Source: Deinococci bacterium (GTDB lineage Bacteria; Deinococcota; Deinococci; Deinococcales; Trueperaceae). Taken from it: a stretch of DNA of 64,000 nucleotides. Location of the stretch: the NCBI GenBank assembly GCA_030149325.1, contig JASBRS010000045.1, positions 1-64,000 of the forward strand. Direction: 5' to 3'. How positions within the stretch are numbered: the stretch's first letter is position 1; every line of letters begins with the position of its first letter. The notes beneath the pieces are model-generated. The model was not told the origin of the DNA. It ran no database searches and saw only the letters and a list, made by a program, of their open reading frames with translations. Positions 44,878-53,878 of the stretch are shown here, one piece after another. Position numbers and translations under genes: made by a program.

Positions 44878-44883
44878 ATGATA
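44878..44883 (-). promoter_or_regulatory. leaderless-type -10 element of the methyltransferase gene
   Basis: TATCAT lies 6 bases (GAGCCC) before the GTG start at 44871, with no ribosome site between. Confidence 0.55.
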
Positions 44884-45012
44884 GCGGCGCGGGACCTCGT
44901 GCCGGCGGCCTCGTCAGGGCCGTGAGCGCTGTCGCCGACGCCGCCGCGACCCCCTGGTAGCCTCCGAGAGACCAGCACGACGGGACGGGAGTGGAGAGGC
45001 CTTGCGCGCATC

Positions 45013-46452
45013 GTGAACAGGTTCGTCCGTCGACTGCCCGGCCCGATGCTCTTAACCGTGCTCGTGCTCGCCCTCGGCCTGGCCGGCTGCTCCTCCCTCT
45101 TCGGTTCCCCGGTCTCGATGCACGACTGGACACGCTTCGGCTGGGACGCCGCCCGCTCGAGCGCTCCGGACGTCGCGGTGGGCATCGCGGCCGCCGACCT
45201 CGGAACGCTGGTCCGTCAGCAGGTGACGCTCCCCGGAACCGTCGACGCCTCCGTCGTCTACCTGCATGCCGTCCGCGTGGCGGGCGCGGTGCACGACGCC
45301 TTCTTCGCCACCACCACCTACGGCCGCACCCTCGCCATCGACGCCGACACCGGCGCCGTCCTGTGGACCTTCACGCCCCCGGACTACGGCACCCTGGCCG
45401 GCACCTACCGCATCACCACCGCCACACCCGTCGTGGATCCCGACCGCGCGCACCTCTACGCCGCGGCGCCGGACGGCAAGGTACGCAAGCTGGCCGTCGC
45501 CGACGGTCACGAGGTCTGGGGCACCGCCGTGACCACCCTGCCGGAGCGGGAGAAGATCACGGCCGCGCTGAACTTCGCCGGCGGTCACGTGCTGGTGACG
45601 ACCGGCGGCTACGCCGGCGACATCCCGCCCTACCAGGGGCACGTGGCCGTGCTCGACGCCGGAACCGGGGCGTTGCTGCAGGTGTGGAACGCGCTGTGCA
45701 GCGATACGACGGGGTTGCTGGTACCTTCGTCGTGCCCCCAGGCCGGCGCCGCCATCTGGGCGCGCGGCGGGGCGGTGGTCGACCCCTCCACCGGCGACCT
45801 CCTGGTGGCCACCGGCAACGCCCTCTGGGACGGCACCACCTCCTGGGGCGACGCCGTGCTCGAGCTCACCCCCGACGCCGGCCGCATGACCGGCAACTAC
45901 ACCCCCACCGAGACCCAGCAGCTCGAGCAGCTCGACCTCGACCTCGGGTCCACGGCCCCGGCGCTGCTGGGCGGAGGGCTGATCGCGCAGGGCGGCAAGG
46001 ACGCCAAGATCCGGCTGCTCGAGCTGGCGACGTTGCGGGGCACGGCCCCGCACATGGGCGGCGAGGTGCAGGTGGTGGCCACCCCCTCCGGCGGTCAGAT
46101 GTTCGGGGCGCCGGCGGTGTGGCATCACGGCGGCACGACCTGGCTGATCGCCTCCGACACCGGCGGCACCGGCGCGTGGAAGCTGGTGAACGGGACGCTG
46201 CAACCGGTGTGGAACGACCCCCATGGCGGCACCAGCCCGGTGGTGGCCGGCGGCCTGCTGTACGTCTACGATCCGGCCGGAGCCCTGCGGGTGCTCGATC
46301 CCCTCACGGGCAAGGTCCTCACCGAGCTCGCGGCCGGCTCCGGCCACTGGAACAGCCCCATCGTGATCGACGGCCGTATCGCCCTGCCCGAGGGCAACGC
46401 CAACGACCATGCCACCACCGGCGTGCTCGACCTCTGGCGGCTGCCGCACTGA
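45013..46452 (+). CDS. PQQ-type beta-propeller lipoprotein
   Basis: A 479-residue exported lipoprotein; the lipobox LAGC puts the cysteine at about 25. The mature protein is a beta-propeller of the quinoprotein/PQQ type with repeated blades such as TYGRTLAIDADTGAVLWTF, VLDAGTGALL and LRVLDPLTGKVL. It resembles BamB-like and alcohol-dehydrogenase-like propellers but has no visible catalytic cysteine pair, so a binding or scaffolding role is more likely. GTG start; GGAGAGG lies 13 bases upstream, which is far. Confidence 0.85.
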   Translation: MNRFVRRLPGPMLLTVLVLALGLAGCSSLFGSPVSMHDWTRFGWDAARSSAPDVAVGIAAADLGTLVRQQVTLPGTVDASVVYLHAVRVAGAVHDAFFATTTYGRTLAIDADTGAVLWTFTPPDYGTLAGTYRITTATPVVDPDRAHLYAAAPDGKVRKLAVADGHEVWGTAVTTLPEREKITAALNFAGGHVLVTTGGYAGDIPPYQGHVAVLDAGTGALLQVWNALCSDTTGLLVPSSCPQAGAAIWARGGAVVDPSTGDLLVATGNALWDGTTSWGDAVLELTPDAGRMTGNYTPTETQQLEQLDLDLGSTAPALLGGGLIAQGGKDAKIRLLELATLRGTAPHMGGEVQVVATPSGGQMFGAPAVWHHGGTTWLIASDTGGTGAWKLVNGTLQPVWNDPHGGTSPVVAGGLLYVYDPAGALRVLDPLTGKVLTELAAGSGHWNSPIVIDGRIALPEGNANDHATTGVLDLWRLPH

Positions 46453-46468
46453 GCCAGAATCGCGCCGC

Positions 46469-46705
46469 TCAAGCCCGTTCGTCCTCGCGCACGTAGCGCC
46501 GCTCGCCGCTGCGCGGGTCGTACCACACCCGCTGGCGGATGCCGGTGGTGGGATCGATCGTCACCTCATCGGTGCGCTCGAACCCCGCCAACGGGCGCAC
46601 GTCGCGGGCGCGCAGGCGCCGGCGCCGCGCCCACAGGCTGGCGCCGACCGCCACGACCACGATCGCGACCTCGAGCCCGACGTACGACGCCAGGAACGTG
46701 AGCAC
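46469..46705 (-). CDS. small membrane protein, unknown
   Basis: A 78-residue protein with one N-terminal helix (about 5-25), a basic stretch and a polar tail (GIRQRVWYDPRSGERRYV). GTG start 3 bases after the YbjQ stop, so it is the last gene of the four-gene operon starting at 48319. No family recognised. Confidence 0.65.
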   Translation of the reverse strand: MLTFLASYVGLEVAIVVVAVGASLWARRRRLRARDVRPLAGFERTDEVTIDPTTGIRQRVWYDPRSGERRYVREDERA

Positions 46706-46708
46706 CGG

Positions 46709-47029
46709 CTAGCCCTCGCGCAGCACCACGGCGGTGCCGAAGGCGACCACCTCGGACATGGTCTGCCCGACCTCGCTGGAGTCGAAGCGCATCATCACCA
46801 CGGCGTTGGCGCCCATGGCGTGCGCGTTCTCCACAAGCCGGTCGATGGCCGACTTGCGGGCGTCCTCCAGCATCTCGGTGTACTCCTTGATCTCCCCGCC
46901 GCCCAGGCTTCGCAACGCGGCGGTGATGTTGCCGCCGATGCCGCGGCTGCGGACGACGATGCCGAACACCTGGCCCAGCACGCGTTCGACGGTGTGTCCG
47001 GGGACGTTCTCGGTGGTGACGACCAGCAT
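46709..47029 (-). CDS. YbjQ family protein (UPF0145)
   Basis: A 106-residue protein with the full UPF0145 pattern: VTTENVPGHTVERVLGQVFG, GGNITAALRSLGGGEIKEYTEML (core RSLGGGEIKEYTE) and ANAVVMMRFDSSE. Members form pentamers and are sometimes annotated as heavy-metal binding; function is not known. GGAGGAACGTC precedes the ATG. Within the ArsR-type operon. Confidence 0.93.
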   Translation of the reverse strand: MLVVTTENVPGHTVERVLGQVFGIVVRSRGIGGNITAALRSLGGGEIKEYTEMLEDARKSAIDRLVENAHAMGANAVVMMRFDSSEVGQTMSEVVAFGTAVVLREG

Positions 47030-47039
47030 GACGTTCCTC

Positions 47040-47759
47040 CTATCCGAGGTTCGCGGCGGCGAGCGCAAGCCAGCCGGCCAGCAGGGTAGCGGCGCCGACG
47101 ACGGCCATGAGCGCCTCCGCGAGGAAGGTCGAGCGCTTGACCAGCCGCACGACGCCCAGGTTGGAAGCGGTGTGGATGGGAACCATGAGGGCAGCCCACC
47201 ACGGGTTCGAAGCGATCAACAGCGTACTGCCGATGTGGAAGGCGCTGGCCGAGATGCGCTCGACCACGCCCACCAGCGGACTCGCGTTCAGGTTGCCGCT
47301 GGCGGCCAGAGCCTCGCGGATCTCCTGCGCCTGCTCGTCGGTGCGCTGCGACAGCCGCAGCACCACCAGCGCATTGACCACCGCGAACACCACCTCGATG
47401 GCGGCCCAGCCCTGCCCGAGCGACGCCGCCCAGCGGAACGAGGTGGCGGTGAGGAGCAGCGCCGCGAGCCGCACGCCTTCCTCCAGCGGCCCGGAGGCGG
47501 ACGCGACCCAGGTGGAGGCGCGCTCCTTGGGTAGGCCCTTGACGAGCAGGCCGATGGGGGCCCGCAACGCCAGCGCCAGCATCCAGCCGCCGGCACCGAG
47601 GGCGAAGGCGCGCGGGTCCAGCGGCACGCCGCCAGCCCAGAAGGCCAGTGCGAAGCCGATGGGCACCAGCGCGTAGAGCGGCAGGGCGCCGTAGAGGAGG
47701 CGCGCGGCGCCGCGGAAGTCGGCGGCCGACGCAGGGGTGGTCTCGGGAACGTTCAGCAT
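47040..47759 (-). CDS. multi-helix membrane protein, possible intramembrane protease
   Basis: A 239-residue inner-membrane protein with six to seven helices. PLEEGVRLAALLL (about 91) and SAFHIGSTLL (about 171) recall the Glu-Glu and His motifs of YhfC/CPBP-type membrane proteases, but the match is partial. GAGGAG lies 8 bases before the ATG at 47759; the GTG listed by the track has no site. It starts 5 bases after the regulator stop. Confidence 0.7.
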   Translation of the reverse strand: MLNVPETTPASAADFRGAARLLYGALPLYALVPIGFALAFWAGGVPLDPRAFALGAGGWMLALALRAPIGLLVKGLPKERASTWVASASGPLEEGVRLAALLLTATSFRWAASLGQGWAAIEVVFAVVNALVVLRLSQRTDEQAQEIREALAASGNLNASPLVGVVERISASAFHIGSTLLIASNPWWAALMVPIHTASNLGVVRLVKRSTFLAEALMAVVGAATLLAGWLALAAANLG

Positions 47760-47764
47760 GGGGT

Positions 47765-48319
47765 TCACTCCTCGGGGGTGGTCCCGGCCCGCGGCTCGGG
47801 GAGCACGATGGTGGAGAAGGTGCGGCGTCGGCGCCCGGGTCCCGGCTCGTGGGTCAGGGCACGGCCGAGGACGGCGCCGATCTCGGCGACGACCTCGCGG
47901 AACTCCTCGTCGGTCAGGTAGAGGGGCGCCTGGCGGTAGCCGACGCCGTCGCGCACCAGGTCGACGGTGTCCTGCTCGAGGTAGCGCGCGAAGTCGTCGA
48001 GCAGGCTCGCCAGGAAGGTGGTGAAGTAGCGCAGGTGATCGTCGCGGCCGGCCTGGGCGAGCTCGTCGGCGCTCACCGAGCCCTGGCTCTCGCTCAGCCC
48101 GTAGGTCCGTTCGACCGCGCCGCGCACGCGGCGCTCGTCGACCACGACCAGGATGCCGGCGTCGACGAGCTTGCCGAGGTGACGGTAGAGCGACGGCAGC
48201 GGCACGCCGTCGAGTCGCTCGCTGAGCTGCTGGGGCGTGAGCCGCCGCCCGCCGGCCAGCGCGCCGATGATGCGCATGCGTGCGGGGTGCAGGATCAGGT
48301 CGGCTCGGGTCGCGGTCAT
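47765..48319 (-). CDS. ArsR-type winged-helix regulator
   Basis: A 184-residue regulator. The winged helix (about 5-75) reads LHPARMRIIGALAGGRRLTPQQL with the recognition helix in PLPSLYRHLGKLVDAGIL. The rest is a helical, Arg/Asp-rich ligand or dimer domain. Relatives are YdfM/PadR/ArsR-type one-component regulators. It leads the operon with the membrane protein, YbjQ and the 78-residue protein. It probably controls itself through the palindrome at its promoter. Confidence 0.87.
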   Translation of the reverse strand: MTATRADLILHPARMRIIGALAGGRRLTPQQLSERLDGVPLPSLYRHLGKLVDAGILVVVDERRVRGAVERTYGLSESQGSVSADELAQAGRDDHLRYFTTFLASLLDDFARYLEQDTVDLVRDGVGYRQAPLYLTDEEFREVVAEIGAVLGRALTHEPGPGRRRRTFSTIVLPEPRAGTTPEE

Positions 48320-48343
48320 GGGGTGGGGCTCTCGCCGTTCGTA

Positions 48344-48375
48344 ATCATTATCGAGAATGATACTAATAGCGCCAA
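48344..48375 (-). promoter_or_regulatory. promoter and operator of the ArsR-type operon
   Basis: TTGGCG (48370-48375), a 17-base spacer and GATAAT (48347-48352) form a good promoter. The perfect inverted repeat ATCATT-atcgag-AATGAT (48344-48361) covers the -10, where a repressor would block RNA polymerase. The region is markedly AT-rich. Confidence 0.65.
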
Positions 48376-48407
48376 CGCGAGCTGTCAAGCCCCGCCACGA
48401 CGCCGGC

Positions 48408-49490
48408 TCAGGAGAGCAGCAGGCGCCCCAGGAGCTGCTGCGTCCCCCACAGGAACAGCGGCAACAGGACGGCCGTCAGGAAACCGCGCAGGGTGTTGGT
48501 CTGCCACGGCCAGGTCGAGGCGCGGTCGAGGAGCGCCAACTCCTCGCGCAACCCCGCCATCGCCTTGCTGAGGCCGTCCATCTGGCCGTAGTCGCCTGCG
48601 CCGACATCGGCATGCAGCAGCTGCGTCACGGTCGCCAGGTCGCGGTGCGCCTGCTGCTTGCGGCGCTCGCGTTCCCCGACGAGCCGCTGGTGCGCCCCCC
48701 AGATCGGCCACAGGAAGGTGGCGAACGCCAGCATCACCAACAGGCCGATGAAACCGACCATCAGGCGCAGCGCCGGCACGCCGGCGCCGGCCGGGAAGGC
48801 CGCCACCCAGGCGTAGCCGACGAGCAGGATGCCCACCGCGTGTTGCGCCGCGAAGGCCGAGAAGGCGTGCAGCGGGCGGACGTGGAAGAGGTCGATGGCG
48901 GCGTGCCGGCGGTAGAGCGTATCGACGAGGTGGAGCTGCCGGATCGAGTGGTACAGATAGGCCCCGATGACGCTCCAGTCCCCCAACAGGATGACCACGT
49001 TCTCGAAGTAGTAGAGCCCCCCGGACTCGGCGTAGCGGAAGGCCTCGACCCCCGAGGCCACGATCGCGAACCGCTGGAACACGCCGAAGCCCACGGCCAC
49101 GAGCGACGCGGCGGCCACGGGCCAGGCCGGCATGGTGGTGATGCGGTAGCGGAACGCCTCCACCTCGTCGTCGGACATGGTCAGCACCGGCCGCAGCGCG
49201 TCGAGCGCGCGGGACGCGGCCCGGTCGAGGTGGTGGACCAGCGCGAACCCGAAGATGCCCGTTCCGAACACGACCAGGTGGTAGGGGAAGACGGTGCCCG
49301 CGGGGTAGGTTCCGGCCGACCACTTCCAGAGCGTCTCGGTCATGACCAACAGCACGAAGATGACCGCGTAGGTGAGCCAAGCCGGCCACGGCAAGCGCTC
49401 GGCCGCGTGTTGGAGTCGATCGACCCAACTGGGAGCGTGGCCTGCCCATGATGCCCGCGTCCCCGACCCCGTCGCCGAAGTTGGCCGCAT
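48408..49490 (-). CDS. multi-helix membrane protein, unknown
   Basis: A 360-residue protein with about seven helices, a polar loop (about 285-325) with predicted coiled coil, and a final helix (about 335-355). No catalytic motif. GGAGG lies 5 bases before the ATG at 49490. It is divergent from pepF. The function is unknown. Confidence 0.72.
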   Translation of the reverse strand: MRPTSATGSGTRASWAGHAPSWVDRLQHAAERLPWPAWLTYAVIFVLLVMTETLWKWSAGTYPAGTVFPYHLVVFGTGIFGFALVHHLDRAASRALDALRPVLTMSDDEVEAFRYRITTMPAWPVAAASLVAVGFGVFQRFAIVASGVEAFRYAESGGLYYFENVVILLGDWSVIGAYLYHSIRQLHLVDTLYRRHAAIDLFHVRPLHAFSAFAAQHAVGILLVGYAWVAAFPAGAGVPALRLMVGFIGLLVMLAFATFLWPIWGAHQRLVGERERRKQQAHRDLATVTQLLHADVGAGDYGQMDGLSKAMAGLREELALLDRASTWPWQTNTLRGFLTAVLLPLFLWGTQQLLGRLLLS

Positions 49491-49640
49491 GCTCGCCTCC
49501 GTTCTGAGCGATGTCGGGACCATTCTAGGGGGCTAGCGGGGTCGGCTCGGTGGCGGCTGTCGGTACCGCCCGCCGGCTCGGCGCGACGAGGATCGCGCCG
49601 GCGCCGGAACCATGCGTCCCCGCGCACGTCACCACGGCGG

Positions 49641-49646
49641 TACAGT
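49641..49646 (+). promoter_or_regulatory. leaderless-type -10 element of pepF
   Basis: TACAGT lies 5 bases (CGACC) before the ATG at 49652, with no ribosome site. Confidence 0.5.
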
Positions 49647-49651
49647 CGACC

Positions 49652-51460
49652 ATGGCCGACCAACTCGCTCGCAGCGACGTCCCCGTCGAACACACCTGGG
49701 ACCTGACCGACCTCTTCCCCGACCGCGCGGCGTGGGATGCCGAACGGGAGGCCGTGCGCGGCGCGGTCGGCGGTCTGGCCGCCTACCAGGGGCGCGTCGG
49801 CGAGAGCGCCGAGACGCTGCGCGGTGCCCTCGAGGCCGACGAGGCGCTGCTGGCCCGCCTGCAGCGGGTGTTCGCCTACGCCTCGCTGGGCTACGCGGTC
49901 GAGCAGAGCGAACCGGAGCGCCAGGCCGACGCCGCCCGGGCACAGCAGCTCGCCAGCGAGGTGGGGCGCGGACGCACCTTCCTCGACGACGAGATCTCCG
50001 CCCTCGACCTCCCCACCGTCGAGGCGTACCTGGCGGCCGAGCCCGGGCTCGAGCCCTACGCCCGCCGCATCGAGCGCATCCTGCGGGACAAGCCCCACCG
50101 CCTCTCCTCCGAGACCGAGCAGGTGCTGGCTTCCTTCGGCGAGGCCTTCCAGACCCCGTTCAACGTCTACCAGCGCGCCACCGGCGCCGACGTGGACTTC
50201 CCGCCCGCCACCGACAGCCGGGGCGAGGAGTACGCGGTGACGCTGGGACGCCACATGTTCACCTTCTCGCCGTCGCCGGACACGACGCTGCGGCGCGCCG
50301 CCTACACCTCGCTGGCCGACGGCCTGACGCCCTACCGCAACACCCTGGCGGCGACGCTGGCGGCCCGCGTGCGCAACGCCGTCATCGAGGCCCGGGTGCG
50401 CGGCTTCGCCTCGGCCATCGACATGGACCTGCACGGCCAGGAGGTGACGCACCAGGCGTTCGACGCCCTCATCGACGGCATCTCCACCGGCCTGGCGCCG
50501 CACATGCAGCGCTTCGCGCGCCTGCAGCAGCGCGTGCTGGGCGTGGAGCGCACGCGCATCGCCGACATCGGCGCCAGTTGGCCCGGCGACGAGCCGGAGC
50601 TCAGCTACGAGCAGGCCCACCGGCTCATCCTCGAGGCCACCGAGCCGATGGGGGCCGAGTACCGGCAGGTGATGGACGACGCGCTGTCGCGGCGCTGGGT
50701 CGACCGCGCCGACAACGCCGGCCGTCGCGGCGGCGCCTTCTGCAGCTCCGTCTACGGCGTGCACCCCTACGTCTTCGCCACCTGGACGGGCAACCTGCGC
50801 GGCGCCTACATCCTGGCGCACGAGCTGGGGCATGCCGTCCAGGGGCAGCTGTCGATGCGCAACAACCCGCTGGGACGCGCGCGCCCCAGCCTCTACGCCA
50901 TCGAGGCGCCGTCCACCTTCAACGAGCTGCTGCTGGCGCAGCGCCTGCTGGCCAAGTCCGACGACGAGCGCTACCGCCGGCGCGTGATCAAGGCGCTGAT
51001 GGCCACGTTCCATCGCAACTTCGTGGTGCACCTGCAGAAGGCGCAGCTCCAACGCAGCATCTACGCCCTGGCCGAGGAGGGCGGCGTGATCACCGCCGAC
51101 GTCCTCGACCGCACCTCGACGGCCATCCTGGAGGCGTTCTGGGGCGACAGCGTGGAGCTGGTTCCCGAAGACCGCACCATCTGGATGCACGAGGCCCACT
51201 ACTACATGGGCATGTACCCCTACACCTACTCGGCCGGCCTGACCGCGGCGGTGGCGGCGTTCGGGATGCTCGATCGCGAGGGCGGCGCGGCCGCCGAACG
51301 CTGGATCCGCTTCCTGAAGGCGGGCGGCAGCAAGGATCCGGTGGCGCTGTTCGCCGACGTCGGCATCGACATGACCGATGCCCGGACGGTCCAGCACGCC
51401 ATCGACCACGTCGGCGCGCTGGTGGACCGGTTGGAGGGGGAGGCGCCCGCCCGGGCCTGA
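49652..51460 (+). CDS. pepF: oligoendopeptidase F (M3 metallopeptidase)
   Basis: A 602-residue cytoplasmic zinc peptidase that degrades short peptides. The zinc site is HELGH (390-394) and the third ligand lies in the IEAPSTFNELLL segment (about 419). The N-terminal PepF domain starts WDLTDLFPDRAAW. MYPYTYSAGL near the end is typical of the family. Length matches PepF (about 600). Translation probably begins without a leader. Confidence 0.95.
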   Translation: MADQLARSDVPVEHTWDLTDLFPDRAAWDAEREAVRGAVGGLAAYQGRVGESAETLRGALEADEALLARLQRVFAYASLGYAVEQSEPERQADAARAQQLASEVGRGRTFLDDEISALDLPTVEAYLAAEPGLEPYARRIERILRDKPHRLSSETEQVLASFGEAFQTPFNVYQRATGADVDFPPATDSRGEEYAVTLGRHMFTFSPSPDTTLRRAAYTSLADGLTPYRNTLAATLAARVRNAVIEARVRGFASAIDMDLHGQEVTHQAFDALIDGISTGLAPHMQRFARLQQRVLGVERTRIADIGASWPGDEPELSYEQAHRLILEATEPMGAEYRQVMDDALSRRWVDRADNAGRRGGAFCSSVYGVHPYVFATWTGNLRGAYILAHELGHAVQGQLSMRNNPLGRARPSLYAIEAPSTFNELLLAQRLLAKSDDERYRRRVIKALMATFHRNFVVHLQKAQLQRSIYALAEEGGVITADVLDRTSTAILEAFWGDSVELVPEDRTIWMHEAHYYMGMYPYTYSAGLTAAVAAFGMLDREGGAAAERWIRFLKAGGSKDPVALFADVGIDMTDARTVQHAIDHVGALVDRLEGEAPARA

Positions 51461-51554
51461 GCTGCGAGAACCCGTTCGCTCTCTCGAGGGGGCCGCCTGC
51501 GACGGTTACGATGGGGACAGCGGCCGGGCCGCACCCCGCGCCCGTTGACCCGAC

Positions 51555-52844
51555 ATGGCGGAACCGAACCCCCGCGGGACCCCTGCCGGCGAGCGCTGGA
51601 ACTTCGGCGCCCTCGTCTGGCACGGCGTCTTCTTCGCCGTTGGCACGGCCCTGGCCGAGCCCTCCACGGCGCTCCCCGCCTACGTGGCGCTGCTGTCGGG
51701 GTCGCCGGTGCTGGTCGGGCTCATGACCAGCCTGCTGCTCGCCGGCGAGGTCGTCCCCCAACTGCTGTTCTCGCGCTGGGTCGAGGCCACGGCGCGCAAG
51801 AAGGGCTTCCTGCTGGTCGCCGTCTACAGTCGCGCCTTGGCCTGGCTGGTGCTGGGCGGCCTCACGCTGCTGTGGGCCGAGCGCGCCCACGCGCTGCTGC
51901 TCGGCACGCTCTTCGTGCTGCTGGCGGCGTTCGCCATCGGCGGCAGCTTGGGGGGCGTGGCCTTCGTGGACGTGGTCGGCAAGAGCGTGCGCGCCGGCAA
52001 CCGCGGCCGCTTCTACGCCAGTCGCCAGTTCCTGGGAGGGCTGGCCGCGCTGGCCGCCGGGCTCCTGGCACGCTCCATCCTGGCCCGCCCCCAGCTCGCC
52101 TTCCCGAGCAACTACGCGCTGCTCTTCGTGGGCGCCGGCGTGGCGCTAGCGGTGGCCGGGCTGGGCTTCCTGAGCCTGCGCGAGTCGCCCGGCGCGGTGA
52201 AGCGGCAGCCGCCGCTGTCCGACTACCTGAAGGACCTGGGGCGTCACTGGCGCGACGACCGCGCGCTGCGCAGCCTGGTCGTCATCGAGAACCTGGCGGG
52301 CCTCCACCTCATGCTGTTGCCGTTCTACGTGACGCTGGCCCAGGAGCGCCTGCACGCCGGCCCCGAGGCCATCGGCGCCTTCATCTTGCTGCAGGTGCTC
52401 GGCGGCGCGACCTCCAACCTGGTATGGGGATGGCTGTCCGATCGGCGCGGCAGCCCCTCGGTGCTGCGCGCCTGCCTCGCGCTCGGGGCCGTGCTGCCCC
52501 TGACCGCCCTGGCGCTGGCCTGGTGGGCGCCCGAGCGCTACGCCCTGGTGTTCCTGCTGGTGGGCGCCGCCGTCAACAGCCGCAACCTGGCCTTCAGCAA
52601 CGTGCTGGTCGATATCGCCCCGACCTCCGTACGCCCCACCTACAGCGGCCTGGTCGGCACCCTCACCGCCCCACGGCTGCTCTTCCCGCTGCTGGGCGGC
52701 GTCCTCATCGGCGCCTTCGGGTTCTCGGCCGTGTTCCTGTCGGTGGCGCTGGCCCTGCTCGCCACGTTGATCGGCATGGGAGGGGCGGCGCCCCTCTACG
52801 CCTCGGCGCGACGCGAGTGGAGCGAGCGCGAGCCGCCACGCTGA
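51555..52844 (+). CDS. MFS transporter (12 helices)
   Basis: A 429-residue inner-membrane transporter with twelve helices. The A-like motif is WGWLSDRRGSPSVLR in the second half (about 294). It has VDVVGKSVRAGNRGRFYASRQ in the first central loop, as in EntS-like or unknown-substrate MFS proteins. No clear ribosome site; TACGAT about 45 bases upstream may be its -10. Confidence 0.85.
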   Translation: MAEPNPRGTPAGERWNFGALVWHGVFFAVGTALAEPSTALPAYVALLSGSPVLVGLMTSLLLAGEVVPQLLFSRWVEATARKKGFLLVAVYSRALAWLVLGGLTLLWAERAHALLLGTLFVLLAAFAIGGSLGGVAFVDVVGKSVRAGNRGRFYASRQFLGGLAALAAGLLARSILARPQLAFPSNYALLFVGAGVALAVAGLGFLSLRESPGAVKRQPPLSDYLKDLGRHWRDDRALRSLVVIENLAGLHLMLLPFYVTLAQERLHAGPEAIGAFILLQVLGGATSNLVWGWLSDRRGSPSVLRACLALGAVLPLTALALAWWAPERYALVFLLVGAAVNSRNLAFSNVLVDIAPTSVRPTYSGLVGTLTAPRLLFPLLGGVLIGAFGFSAVFLSVALALLATLIGMGGAAPLYASARREWSEREPPR

Positions 52845-52854
52845 CCGTTCGACC

Positions 52855-53226
52855 TCACAGCGGCCGCGTCTGCTCCTCGATCGAGCGCGTCAGATCGGTC
52901 TCGACGTCCCCGGTGTGCCGCGTGGTGGTGCGCTCCACCAGCAGCAGCAGGCACTCGCGGTCCGCCACGGGATTGTGGCGCACCCCCTTGGGCACGACGT
53001 AGGCGTCGCCTTCGCGCAGCACCACATCGCCCTCGTCGGTCTCGATGCGCAGCTCGCCGCGCAGCACGTAGAACAGCTCGTCCTCGGCGTCGTGGCGGTG
53101 CCAGGTCAGCTCCCCCCGGACCTTGGCGACCTTGACGTAGGCGTCGTCCACCTGCGCCACCACGCGCGGCGACCACAGCTCGGTCAGCGACGCGGCCAGG
53201 CGCTCGGGACGGAAGGACTCGGGCAT
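52855..53226 (-). CDS. cupin-domain protein
   Basis: A 123-residue single-domain cupin. The metal motifs are TWHRHDAEDELFYVLRG (about 41, core HRHDAEDELF) and GDAYVVPKGVRHNP (about 73). Such proteins bind Fe, Mn or Zn and range from isomerases to regulators. ATG 53226 was chosen; GGAGGGAG lies upstream. Its end lies 11 bases from the convergent MFS gene. Confidence 0.88.
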   Translation of the reverse strand: MPESFRPERLAASLTELWSPRVVAQVDDAYVKVAKVRGELTWHRHDAEDELFYVLRGELRIETDEGDVVLREGDAYVVPKGVRHNPVADRECLLLLVERTTTRHTGDVETDLTRSIEEQTRPL

Positions 53227-53250
53227 GGTGGGCTCCCTCCGAAGCAGCAC

Positions 53251-53274
53251 GGGCGCACCCCGCGGGGTGCGCCC
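53251..53274 (-). terminator. terminator after the OsmC gene
   Basis: A perfect 24-base palindrome (GGGCGCACCC arms, loop cgcg) lies 24 bases beyond the OsmC stop and before the cupin start. Confidence 0.65.
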
Positions 53275-53297
53275 AACGTCGTCGGTCGTCGGCGGGA

Positions 53298-53726
53298 CTA
53301 CTCCTCCAGCGTGGCGTCGAGCGTGATCTCGACGGTGCCCAGCGCGGCCGACACGGGGCAGCCCGCCTTGGCGGCCGCGGCCGCCTCGAGGAAGGCCTCG
53401 CGGCTCATGCCCGGCACCTTGGCCCTGCAGGTCAGGTGGCTGGTCGTGATGCGGAAGCCGGCCTCGCCGCGCGCCACCGTCACGGCCGCCTCGGTGGCGA
53501 CGTAGTCGGGGGTGAAGCCGGCGCGCCCGATACCGCCGGAGAGCGCCATGCTGAAGCAGCCGGCGTGGGCGGCGGCGATGAGCTCCTCGGGGTTGGTGCC
53601 TACCCCCTCCTCGAAGCGCGAGCTGAAGCTGTACTGGCCCTCGTAGGCGCCGCTGGCGAGCTTCATCGTGCCCTTGCCCTCCTGGAGGGACCCTTCCCAG
53701 CGAGCGCTGGATCGACGTGTCGGCAT
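53298..53726 (-). CDS. OsmC-family peroxidase
   Basis: A 142-residue thiol peroxidase that reduces organic hydroperoxides. Both catalytic cysteines are present, in [10 protein letters not shown] (about 56) and [10 protein letters not shown] (about 121), and the active-site glutamate lies in [10 protein letters not shown]. Sequence fits the OsmC branch. AAGGAGGAGC lies 4 bases before the ATG. Confidence 0.94.
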   Translation of the reverse strand: MPTRRSSARWEGSLQEGKGTMKLASGAYEGQYSFSSRFEEGVGTNPEELIAAAHAGCFSMALSGGIGRAGFTPDYVATEAAVTVARGEAGFRITTSHLTCRAKVPGMSREAFLEAAAAAKAGCPVSAALGTVEITLDATLEE

Positions 53727-53768
53727 GGCTGCTCCTCCTTCAACGAGTTCGTGGGTGCCGGCGTGCCG

Positions 53769-53787
53769 GCGCTGGTCGGGCCAGCGC
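53769..53787 (-). terminator. hairpin after the polyferredoxin gene
   Basis: Arms GCGCTGG/CCAGCGC with loop tcggg lie about 90 bases beyond the stop of the polyferredoxin gene, before the OsmC gene. Confidence 0.4.
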
Positions 53788-53878
53788 TCGCGGCAGCGCG
53801 TCACGTTCCGCCGTTCATCATGACGGGCGGGGGCCGCCCGCGGCGTCGTCCGCCGCACCGGTAACGCTCGCTGAGGGC

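Noticed and set aside
47040-47759. Firm call of the membrane protein as a CPBP/YhfC protease
   Set aside because: EEGVRL and AFHIGS only partly fit the catalytic motifs, so it is listed as possible only.
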